From Chlorella sorokiniana (lineage: Eukaryota > Chlorophyta > Trebouxiophyceae > Chlorellales > Chlorellaceae), in NCBI GenBank assembly GCA_025917655.1, contig CP084613.1:1116001-1180000 (forward strand): a stretch of DNA of 64,000 nt, written 5' to 3'. The notes beneath the pieces were generated by a model. That model was not told the DNA's origin, did not search any database, and saw only the letters and a list, made by a program, of their open reading frames with translations. Position numbers and translations under genes: made by a program. Below, one piece after another: positions 52,734 to 61,706 of the stretch; within the stretch, counting starts at the first letter, position 1; every line of letters begins with the position of its first letter.

Positions 52734-54300
52734 TCAGGCGGGCGCCCGTGTCTTGGCTGCAGGAGCGGGTGGCCGTGGTGCACAGGGGCGTAGCTTCAGC
52801 GTGGTTTCAGGTGCACACGTGAACCCCCGCAGCAGGATAAGCGCGGGGCCAGCCACTGAGCTGTACCTTTGCAGCAGTGCGAGGCGCTCTGGGGTGCCCA
52901 TCAGCAGCAGCTGAGCGGCGGCAAAGCTGAAGAGCTCCTGGCGGCGCGTCTTGCCGATGGCCTCCCTGACAACGTCGTAGGGGTCGGGGCGGTGCTGGCC
53001 GTACGCCCGCCTGTCTTGTACACGCTGCCGTGCCTGGACGGCAGAGCCAGGAGTAGAACATATTCTCTTTGCAAGAGGGGCAACGAACCGGCCATCAAGT
53101 GGCGCATCAAGGGTTCTGCATGCGCCTGCCGCACCTGCGCCACATCTCGATGTGCCCTGCCGCCGCATGCCCCGCCTCCTTCAGAGCGTCGTAGCTGGTC
53201 TTGCGCTGTACTGCAGGCGGCGCATACTGCCGCACCACCTCTGGCAGAGCAGTGCCGGGCGCAACCCGTGCTGACAGCTGCTCGACCTGCAGGCAGCCGC
53301 AGGAAGCAGAGCTGATAACACCGCTCAACGGAATCACGGAGGGAGGCTAGGCCAGGCAGCAGACGGGACTACTTGCCGCCCTGCACCAGCAGCCCTGTCG
53401 TATCACTCCTGGCTGAGGCCTCAGCCCCCAAGCGCACCTGCTTCAGCAGTTTCACAGCTTCTTGCTCCAGCACATCAATGGTGGGGTCCAGCTCGCCAGC
53501 CTCATCATCATCATACCATTCTGCCGCCACAGTGACAAACGGATCCTCCTGCTGCACCATCAAAAGCTGCACACGCCGTGCGCCGCCATATGCCACTGCC
53601 AGCGTGCCGTCAGGGCGCTCCTGCGATGCAGGCCTTCACCGTGACCGACAGATTTGGAGCAGTGCAAGCAGGGGATGGCTTGTGCAACGGTGCCAGTGCA
53701 ATGGGCTGCTTGAAGCTTCACCTCTATGCTCTCCACCTCAGCCACGCAAGCAATGCGTGGCAGGCCGCCCACCGCGGTCTCCAACAGCGCAGGCGGCGCT
53801 GCCGCTGGTGAAAGCACGTGCACAAAGCGGGCGCCCTTGCCTCCAGGGGCAACCTCCAGCATGGCTCGGAACATGGCCAGGTAACGCGGCTCGTACACTG
53901 TGGTGGGGCACAACCGTTGTCGGTTCCTCAGAGCACTGACCACCGCCAGGGCTGCTTAGTCATCCGGCATGGCCACGGGCGGCAAAAGCAGGGCCTCACC
54001 CGTCAGCAGGCCTTCCTGGGTAGGATGCAGCACTGTTGATAGCGGGAACGCTGGCAACGTCAGGAGGGAAGGCTCAACACCGTAGCTTGCCGCAAGTGAA
54101 AAGCTGCAGCGTCCTCCCATACGACTTGGCAGCTGCTGCGCTCTCTCAGGCCAGCCAAACCTGCTGCCGCTCCCGCCGGCGCCAGGGCCAAGGAAAGTGT
54201 TGGCCAAGCAAGGTCGGCGCCGATGTTTCTGCCGGTAGTGCGCTGCTTGAATGCCAGACAGTGTCGGGTTTACCCCCTGCGTGCTCCCGTTCGCTGTCAT
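52734..54300 (-). CDS. LON substrate-binding (PUA-like) domain protein
   Basis: Has the N-terminal domain of Lon protease without the ATPase or peptidase parts, like plant LON-domain proteins predicted for plastids. Start MTANGSTQGVNPTLSG (ATG 54300); residues 1-85 are Arg/Ser-rich and may target an organelle. LON domain: LTLPAFPLSTVLHPTQEG spliced to VYEPRYLAMFRAMLE, then GARFVHVLSPAAAPPALLET, IACVAEVESIEV, ERPDGTLAVAYGGARRVQLL and PFVTVAAEWYDDDEA. A helical C-terminal part follows: VLEQEAVKLLKQVRLGAEAS, then YDVVREAIGKTRRQELFSFA, AAQLLLMGTPERLALLQ, ending RPPAPAAKTRAPA. The substrate is unknown; a role in protein quality control is a family guess. Confidence 0.78.
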
Positions 54301-55155
54301 CCCGGCGGTCCAGACCTAGCCTCCAGTCAGTAGTTGAGAGCGAGTGATCTATGACAAAGCAGTGTAATGGGAGGGATGAACAAAGTGCGCTGCGTTTCAG
54401 TGGCCAGCTAACACCATAGGCTCATCGGAGGCGCGGCGCTGACAGGGCGCCGGCAAAAAAGTGAGATGCCCGTGTGGGTTGATTGCATCCTAAGACCTCT
54501 TGCAAAAAAACAAATGAGTTAAATTTGGAGGACATGTTTCACAAGCTGCCCAACAGAAACCAGATTTGCTCTCACGCGTTGGCAGTTGTGGTATGATGGC
54601 TGCTGCCCGCTGAAGTCGGCACCAAGTTGCAACGAAATGTCATCCACTTTACAGTGAAGGACATTGGCTTGCATGTTGATGGAAAGTATTCTACCAGGGG
54701 AAAGTTGTGGAATTGCCAAGGAACTCACTTGCCGCAGCCGCCAAGAGCGCCGCCCAACAGGTGGGCAGTTTGTTGCAGCGGGCAATTTAGGCGGGCGGCG
54801 CTGTGCATCTTGCTTCTCGTTCGTGTGGATCTCACGATTTCGACTTTGCCGCCTTCCGGATGACGTAGACATGGAAAGGGCCTCATCCTCCGAGACCAGC
54901 TGGAGCGTCCCCAACTCATCCAGCTGCTCCATGCGGCCAGCCTGTCACAATTTCTTTCAACGTTGTGCATCCTGTGCCACCATTCTGCTTCACTGCTCGC
55001 TGCCTACCGCCGCGTTGCCAACTGAAGCCACAGGCGTCCGCTTTGCAGCCCCTCCGACAGCACCTTGAACGTTATAAACAGCTGCACATAGATCTCAGGG
55101 CAGCTTAAACAGCTGCCCTGTAGCCGCGAGCCTGTCTGGAGCGCCGCGCGCGGGC
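54301..55155. promoter_or_regulatory. Divergent intergenic region, LON / RMDN-like gene
   Basis: 855 bp between opposite starts. Besides promoters it may contain a small minus-strand transcription unit (see 54519-54932). Confidence 0.4.
54519..54932 (-). CDS. Possible small unrecognised gene
   Basis: ATG 54932 opens MEQLDELGTLQLVSEDEALS, an acidic helix-like start that reads like real protein. A gtgag donor follows near 54834, and a later segment in the same frame, NVLHCKVDDISLQLGADFSG, also looks coding and ends at a gtgag donor near 54581. Unspliced it would be 137 residues. No family recognised; possibly a fragment of a larger unit continuing towards 54320. Confidence 0.3.
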   Translation of the reverse strand: MEQLDELGTLQLVSEDEALSMSTSSGRRQSRNREIHTNEKQDAQRRPPKLPAATNCPPVGRRSWRLRQVSSLAIPQLSPGRILSINMQANVLHCKVDDISLQLGADFSGQQPSYHNCQRVRANLVSVGQLVKHVLQI

Positions 55156-57779
55156 ATGCAGGAATTCAGTCTCGAGGCCAGGCCCTCCAGGCCTCTGCTG
55201 CTTGCCAGCATCACAGAATCGCTGGCCAGCACCAAGCCGAGGAAGCTTCAGCTGCCTCTGTTGGACGCTGGCTTTCAAGCAGGACTGAAGCGGCTCCACA
55301 CGGGTCAGCTGAGGGGCAAGCCTTGTGAAGCGCCTGAAAGCCCCTCTGACCGCCAGATCCGCAGCCATGGATTGCGTGGGCCCAATCTGGGTGCCGCCGG
55401 TGCCCAGCTCCAGCACGCGGCAGCGGTGGCTGGGAGCGTGCTGGTGGCGGCCATTAGCCAGGCGGCGCAACGCATAGCCAGCGCTCGCCTGGGCCGCGGC
55501 TCGCAGAACATGCCCTTCCACCAAAGCTTCAAGCTTCCGTGGAAGGGTGCGGCTCGCAGCGGTTCGCGCAGGTGGGGCTGGCAGCAGCGTACCACTGGGG
55601 TGTGCTGCTGGTGCGCTGCATTTGTGTGCGCACACCTCAAAACACCTGCAACTGTGCCGCCGACATGCTCGTTTAGTGCATGCGCACCATGCCGACGGCC
55701 ACCGCGCTTGTTGCCTTTGGACTGGGTGCAGGGCGACGCGTGAAGCTGCTGCGCTGGCCAAGGCCCTCTCTGCCCGCGGCCACGAGTATGAGCGGGCGCT
55801 GGATGTCCGTGCCGCCGTGCAGGTGCGCACCCAGCCGGCTCAGTCGTCGTCGTCCCCGCCAGGCTTGCTCGCACACTTGGGGGGCCGGAGCTGCACGCGG
55901 TCGTTGCGTCCCAGCGTTCCCTGCCAACCTCCGCGCCGTTGCCTGCCCTCCTCGCAGTGCTTTGAGGAGGCCTGCAGGCTGGTCCCCGACTCCGCCGCCT
56001 ACCTGTCCATGGCTGCCAAGTGCTGGAGCGACCTCACCTTCTACTACGATGTGCGGTCCGACCGCGAGCGCCAGCTGGTGAACCTCAAGGCCATCGAGTT
56101 TGCGGAGAAGGTGGGCGCCCGCTCGTTCCTGCACAGTGACGCCTTCAGGGAGGGGGCAGCAGGGGCTTGCGGGGGAGGCAGGCCCAGAACAGGGAATCCA
56201 GCAGGAAGCGGGTGTGTGGCGTGCGGCTGCATGCAGCTTTGTGCCCTTGAGACAAGAGTGCGTGCTTGGGGTGAAGCGTGCCCGCTTCCCTGCACCCCTT
56301 GTCCCTCCCACAGTGCATCGAGACGCACCCCAACCTGTCGTACGGCCACGTGGCGATGTGCGTCAGCAAAGGTCGCCTTGCACTCTTCACGGACAACAGG
56401 ACCAAGGTGGGTGTGGTGCAAGGCTGGGAGCCGTTGTTGCGGGCTCTCGTTGCAAGTGGCATGATTGCACCGCCCGGCTTGCGTGCCCACGGGGTGCCTG
56501 CTTTGAAGCCTGTCCATTGCTGCGTGGCCGCAGGTGCGTTTGGCCAAGGAGGCGCAGCAGTGCGCGTACGCCGCCATCGCCGCCGACCCGGGCAGCGACG
56601 TGGCGCACCACCTGATGGGGCGCTGGCACTACGAGATGGCGCAGATCAACGGCCTGCTGCGCGCGCTGGTGCGCATCATGTACGGCACAGCGCTGGCCCC
56701 GGCACGCGCCAGGACGCGCTGGCCTCCTTCCGCCGCGCGGTGGAGCTGGCCCCCGGGCGCCTGATCCACCGCGTGGAGGCGGGGCGCGTGCACCTGGAGC
56801 TGGGCCAGGTGGCGGAGGGCGTGGAGCAGCTGGAGGTGCGCCGCGCGGGCTGCTGGGCTGCGCCCGCTCGCTCTGCCCTCCCTGCTCGTCCGTTTCGGCT
56901 GGCTGCAAGGCCGCGAGCTGCTGTTATGGCAGGCACCGCCGCTTGCTGCAGAGGCTTGCCTTCTGTCCACCCCCCCCATCCATCTGCCGTTCTTCGCCCC
57001 GCGTGCAGGCCGCCCTGGAGTGCGAGGTGGAGGACATCAACGCCTGGCACACGCGCATGGATGCCGAGAAGCTGCTGGCGCAGGTGCGGCGTCAGCCCTG
57101 GAAGCAGCCCTCCCTCGTGCCGCCCCACGCGCAGCAGCAGGAGCGTGAGCGCGGCGGCGCGGGCGGCGCGCCCGCAGCCTCCATGTCTACCGCCGCGCTG
57201 CTTTCCGGCCACCGGCAACCGGAGATTGTCTCCGAGGCGCTGCTGTCAGCCAGCGCAGCCTCGGCGCGCCGCCAGCAGCTCCAGCTGCGTGATCAAATGA
57301 GCAGTCTTTATTCTCCAGCCTCCATTCTTTTTGTATCGTCGCCTCCGCGGCCTGCCCAACCCCCCGCCATATCGCTGCCGGCCCTCAAGTCTTGTCTCTT
57401 CGTGCCATCTTGTACTGGGCCCACCCATATGCTCCCTGCCCACAGCGTTCATGCTGCCCCTCGCTTACCTTCCGCTGCTATGGACAGCTGCAAGGCCCTC
57501 TCTCCTCTCCGCTCTCCGGCCCTCCGGCGCTTGCTTTTTGTGTTGTGCCGCCAGTTGGCGCCGCGAGTGGGATGTCACCCGCACGATCAGCACATTTCAT
57601 ATCAATTCCGCACCTCTCTCTCACACTCCCTTCCTGCCCTGCTGGCGCTTGTTTTTTGGCTGCCGTCCCTTGCCCACCCATTGGCACGTGCATGCCGCCC
57701 TGGTTCGGCGCTTCCGCTGGAAGCCCCGGCCAGCGCCCCAGCTGCGGACTGTTTACTGCCCCCAGACATTTCGTCTTAG
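55156..57779 (+). CDS. RMDN/FAM82-like TPR protein
   Basis: Related to regulator of microtubule dynamics (RMDN/FAM82) proteins of microtubules and mitochondria in animals. ATG 55156 gives MQEFSLEARPSRPLLLASIT, with a possible helix AAAVAGSVLVAAISQAAQRI near residue 95. The TPR region is clear: ALSARGHEYERALDVRAAVQ, CFEEACRLVPDSAAYLSMAA, KCWSDLTFYYDVRSDRERQL, AIEFAEKCIETHPNLSYGHV, MCVSKGRLALFTDNRTKVRL, AKEAQQCAYAAIAADPGSDV, AHHLMGRWHYEMAQINGLLR, MYGTALAPGTRQDALASFRR, AVELAPGRLIHRVEAGRVHL and EDINAWHTRMDAEKLLAQ. The frame then runs open through low-complexity sequence to 57779; the true stop may be earlier if a splice or indel is missed after 57085. One intron (56836-57008) is related to an intron in the next gene. 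Confidence 0.78.
56836..57008 (+). repeat. Intron with a homologue in the next gene, copy A
   Basis: 173-nt GT-AG intron between EQLE and AALECEVED. It aligns along most of its length with 58533-58695; the core 56914-56971 (gagctgctgt..tggcaggcaccgccgcttgctgcagaggc) is about 90% identical. Confidence 0.75.
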
Positions 57780-58277
57780 TCATAGAGGATAACTATTCTG
57801 CTTTGAGCGCGATCTCGTGCTGCTTCAAAACTGTTGCTGTGCCCCTCCAGCATTCCAACACACGGATGCATTGATTGCATGCCTGACCAATGCCAAGTGT
57901 TCCATTGTCACCTGTCGCCTTCGGCCCCCATGTCTCTTTGTACATAGCGGCATGACAATGTGTAAAGCAAGGACTCTGCAGCTCGGAAAGTTGCACTTGC
58001 CGTTGTGGCGGCCTTTCAAGGTGCATCGCACTGCTGAGCTGTCCCTGCAGGCACAGTGTTGTTATCGTATTATGCACGCGCGAGCGGTATGTCACTCTCT
58101 TTAGATTTGCTCGTCGCACGGGCTAAGCATTCCACGCTTACCAGCTCCCCTCCGAGGAGTCCTAGGGGGTGCTCCTAGGCAGGCGTGGAGCCGACAGCCC
58201 TTGACAAGCCATCTGACCAGCTTTTCTCGCTCACTCATAGCTCGCGACCAGCAAAGCGCCTCCACAAGGGCGTCAGC
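57780..58277. other. Intergenic: RMDN-like 3' UTR and promoter of the secreted-protein gene
   Basis: 498 bp between plus-strand genes; contains the TGTAA at 57961. A short inverted element near 58160-58180 (ctcctaggggg / ctcctaggcagg) was noted without clear meaning. Confidence 0.5.
57961..57965 (+). terminator. Polyadenylation signal TGTAA for the RMDN-like gene
   Basis: TGTAA about 180 bp after the stop. Confidence 0.6.
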
Positions 58278-59110
58278 ATGGCAGTCCAGTTCGGCTGGTT
58301 AATCCCCGTTGTGGCAGCGGCGGTAACGTGGGCGCTTCTGCTCCACCCCACTCATGCCCAGGCGCCCACCTCAGTTTCATACATTTTCAGTAACGGTGAC
58401 CTGGAATGGCGCAGCTGGAGTTGGGGCCTGCGGCAGCTCAACCTTCAGGACACCGAAAAGGCCATGCCAGGCGCACGAGCGGCAATGTGCCTCTCTGTCC
58501 AGCCTTTCGGCGCGCTGTCGCTCAAGGCTGGGGTGCGGGCCGCTGGGCTGCGGCCACCCGCTCTCGCTCCTCATCCCCTATTGGCTGTGCGCGGGGCCAG
58601 CGAGCTGCTGTGACGGCAGGCACCGCCGCTTGCTGCAGAGGCCTGCCTGAGCCCCCCACCCCACCATCCACTGGATCCTTCCTCTCCCCTCGCAGGTGCC
58701 TTTTGACCTGGGGGGCTCGGCTCTGGGTTTGTACATCCGTGGCGGCGGGGCCAGCACCGGGGCTGCGCTGGGAAAGCTGGAGCTGCAGTTTGAGTTGTCG
58801 TCGCCCAGCCGCTACGCCATCACGCGGTCGCTCACTCTGGAGCAGCTGGTGCAGGCACAGGCGGCAGCAGACGGCGGCGGCGCGGGCGCAGCTGCTGAAT
58901 AACATTGCGGCTGGCGTGTGGGTGGCACTCAAAATGGACCTGGGAGCCTTTGCGGCCGACCCTGCCGGCGGCCAGGACGCAGGCGCTGCGCCCGGCTTCA
59001 AGGCAGACCGCCTGACCATCGGCAGCTGCCTGCAGAGGCTGGACGGCTGCGGCGCTGACCAACCCCCTCTGGATTTCTGCCTAGATAAGATGGTGCTTGT
59101 GTCTGCTTGA
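58278..59110 (+). CDS. Secreted beta-rich orphan protein
   Basis: Not recognised. Signal peptide MAVQFGWLIPVVAAAVTWAL with cleavage near HAQA. The mature part begins SVSYIFSNGDLEWRSWSWGL and includes AAMCLSVQPFGALSLKAG, VPFDLGGSALGLYIRGGGAS, GKLELQFELSSPSRYAITRS, LTLEQLVQ, then in another frame AQLLNNIAAGVWVALKMDLG, FKADRLTIGSCLQRLDGCGA and DFCLDKMVLVSA. The pattern of Trp pairs and alternating hydrophobic residues resembles a jelly-roll carbohydrate-binding fold, but this is only an impression. The frame changes by one base inside a GGC-rich run at 58873-58888. Likely a cell-wall or extracellular protein. It has one intron, 58533-58695. Confidence 0.55.
58533..58695 (+). repeat. Intron with a homologue in the preceding gene, copy B
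   Basis: 163-nt GT-AG intron in phase 0 between LSLKAG and VPFDLGG. Homologous to 56836-57008: both begin gtgcg, share gctgggctgcg near the start, and are nearly identical over 58600-58647. Confidence 0.75.
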
Positions 59111-59221
59111 TGCGAGTGCTGGAAACAGCTTGCCACATGCAACAATGACATCCAAGCTTGCCGCCAGCACAGACAGCGTAGAGACAGCCAGGCGAGGCGG
59201 TCACTCGGCACTGTGTTCCAG

Positions 59222-61418
59222 CTAGCTGTCGAGCGGCAGGAGCTGTTGCCCCTCCGCACAGCCAACTGCATGTGGATCTGCACTGGCAGCCTGCCCAGCG
59301 CTGCCCTCTGCTGCACGCTCCGGCTCCACTACTGGCGCACTTTGGGCGCCCGATGCTTGCGGCTGTTGCTGCTGCACAGAGGCAGAGGGCTCGAGCGGCA
59401 TCGGCTGGGGTTGCCCCTGCACTGCTGCACCGACAGCTGGCTGCTCCCCTCCCTGTCCCATGACGCCTGTGTCCTGGGGCTGCTGCATCTGCTGAGAGAC
59501 GCCCGCAGGAGGCGGCTGCTCCATGGCGGTGCCCTGGGCTTGCACTGCCTGCTGTGGCTGCTGCTGCTCTTGCCGCGACGCCGGCTGACTGGCAGCAGCA
59601 GGCTTGAGCAGCCCGGGCCGGCGGCGCTGTACAGGCCGCTGAACTGCTGCACCGACAGCGGGCTCTTGCTCTCGTTGCCGCTTCATGCCTGCGCCCTGCT
59701 GCTGCTGCACTCGCTGCTGCAGGCAAGCCCCGGGGGCTGGTGTGCCACTAGTTTTCTGAAAGACAAACGCGGTGAAGAGGGAGCTGGCACGCTCTAAGCT
59801 GGGGTCGCTGGTTGGGAAGTGTGGCGCAAAGTGCTTCAGCGGCTTGGAAGCGTCTTCCTGCAGAGGGGCATCAAAGCAGCCATGCCGTATGGCACAGCCC
59901 CAGCGGTGTCCGCCCTAGAAGCGCACCGCAGGCTCGCACAGTGGGCGTGGCATGCGGGCAGGGGGGCCCTCACCCGCTCAAACATGGCCATCAGGTGCTC
60001 GTCTCCATAGTTCAGCACGGGCTGCAGGCCCACCAGGGCCGCCTCCCCCACCAGCACCCTGGAGTAGACGAGGTACTCAAACGACCCCTTGGTGCCCTTC
60101 TCGCCTGAGGGCGGGGGCAGGGGGTGGCGGGGGCAGCCTGAGGCGAGCTAGTGCCCAGCAGGCTGGAACTGCTGCGTGGCACAGCCAGCCGGCCACCCAT
60201 CGCTGCAGGCAGCGCATAGCCAGCCGGCCACCCATCGCTGCAGGCAGCCAGGCTCACCACCCGTCACGGTGTCGCCGATGGCGCAGATGTAAGGGCTGCC
60301 AAAGGGCTCCGGCATGCCTTTCCAGTGCGCCTCAATCGTCAGCATGGGCGTCTTGTACACCTTGGTGCTGTTGGAAAGGGAGGAAGGGCAGTGGCATGGT
60401 GGGCAAGCGGCGAACAGGCCTCGAGCGATGCACGACATGGAGAGGGCAGGCTGTGGGCATGCAGCAAGGTTGGCTCACTTTGCGATGCAGTGATTGATGC
60501 GTATGCCATCGGGGACGGTGCCAACGAAGTAGCCGCCGTCCTTCAGGTTGATGGAGACATTGTGCAGAAACTGCGGGGCACGGGAGGCCAGGCCAGCTTG
60601 GGAGGTGCACGGGATCAACGGCTGCCCAGCTGCCCGGGAACAGCGCCGCAGCGTGGCGAGCACGGGGAGCGCAGAAAGCGTCCCTAGCGGCTTGATGCCC
60701 GCGACAAGTCGGAGCCTTGCCTGCCGGATCGCCTGCCTGCTGGCGAAGAAGTAGTGGATGGCAAACATGCAGGTGACCACGTCGTACTGCTGAGGCTCCC
60801 GCCACTCCTGCACTCCCAGCAGCGGCGAGTCCACAAACTCGTACTGCAGTTCTGCCTGCGGTCGCTTGCTCCTGGCCTCCTCAAAGCTGCAGAGGGAGAA
60901 GGAAGCAGCTGGTTCCAAGCTAGGCTCTGCGGGCCAGGCTAAGCTAGAAAGCTGCTCACCGCTTGCGGGCCTCCTCAATCTCTCCTGGCGACAAATCCAC
61001 ACCCTTCACACGCCTGATGCCGGCATCTATCCACTTCCAGATGTCCCCCGCGACCGCAAGCCAGGTCCAGCAAGCATTCGGCACCGCCAGCAAACCTGCC
61101 GAACCACGTGACAGGCCGGGAGGCAACGCAGGGTTGCTCAACATTGCTAGAAACCTGGCTCATGAATGCACTAAGCGGTAAGACGTCATTGACAACTTTT
61201 GGAGCTCTTTGTCTCCTGCAAGCAGCCAGGCTGCGACCGACGCAGCCACAGGGTGCCGCCGCCCACCGGGTGATCAGCTGCCGCTTTATGTCGTTGTGGA
61301 ACTTCTTCAGGGGCGCCCCCGGACCCCTCGCACGAGCTCTAAGAGCTTCCTCAGTGCTTGCATACTGCGTGAAACGGGCCGCACAGGACAGGGAGATAGT
61401 GCGTGAAGCTATGTGCAC
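59222..61418 (-). CDS. RNMT: mRNA cap guanine-N7 methyltransferase
   Basis: Adds the N7 methyl group to the 5' cap in the nucleus. Conserved blocks: ARFTQYASTEEALRARARG, APLKKFHNDIKRQLITR, CLLDLACGRGGDIWKWIDAG (SAM-binding motif I), RVKGVDLSPGEIEEARKR, LQYEFVDSPLLG, YDVVTCMFAIHYFFASRQAI, FLHNVSINLKDGGYFVGTVP, DGIRINHCIAK, TIEAHWKGMPEPFGSPYICA, GSFEYLVYSRVLVGEAALVG and LQPVLNYGDEHLMAMFERV. A Gln/Pro-rich tail of about 170 residues (MKRQREQEPAVGAAVQRPVQ onward) ends QLLPLDS; most family members lack it. The N-terminal exon has only a GTG at 61418 in frame and no ATG before an upstream stop, so the true start may lie in another exon or be hidden by an indel. Confidence 0.87.
60183..60248. repeat. 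35-bp tandem duplication in an RNMT intron
   Basis: agccagccggccacccatcg at 60183 recurs at 60218; the two units are the same through ctgcaggcagc. Confidence 0.85.
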
Positions 61419-61706
61419 GCAATCGCAAGTGGGGCATGATCAATGTCGATCAGTCGCTCGTTTGCCGTTCAAAAAAGCAACACGAGCGTGCATTGGTGCA
61501 ACACCTGGTTGGAGTGCCGGTCGTAATGGCTCCTTGTATACTCTAAAGCCCGCTGGTCCATTTGTTTGTCGGTGTGAATGTCCAACAATTGACAGCAACA
61601 GGTGCTGTGCTCGTGTACAATACACCAAGGGTGACCTGGCCATCGACGGGTTTTTTCACTTCAAAAGTCAATCCAGCAGTGTTGATTGCATGCTACGATT
61701 GGTGTC
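61419..61706. promoter_or_regulatory. Divergent intergenic region, RNMT / CrtI-type gene
   Basis: About 290 bp between opposite starts, AT-richer than the genes. Shared promoter inferred; no motif identified. Confidence 0.45.
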
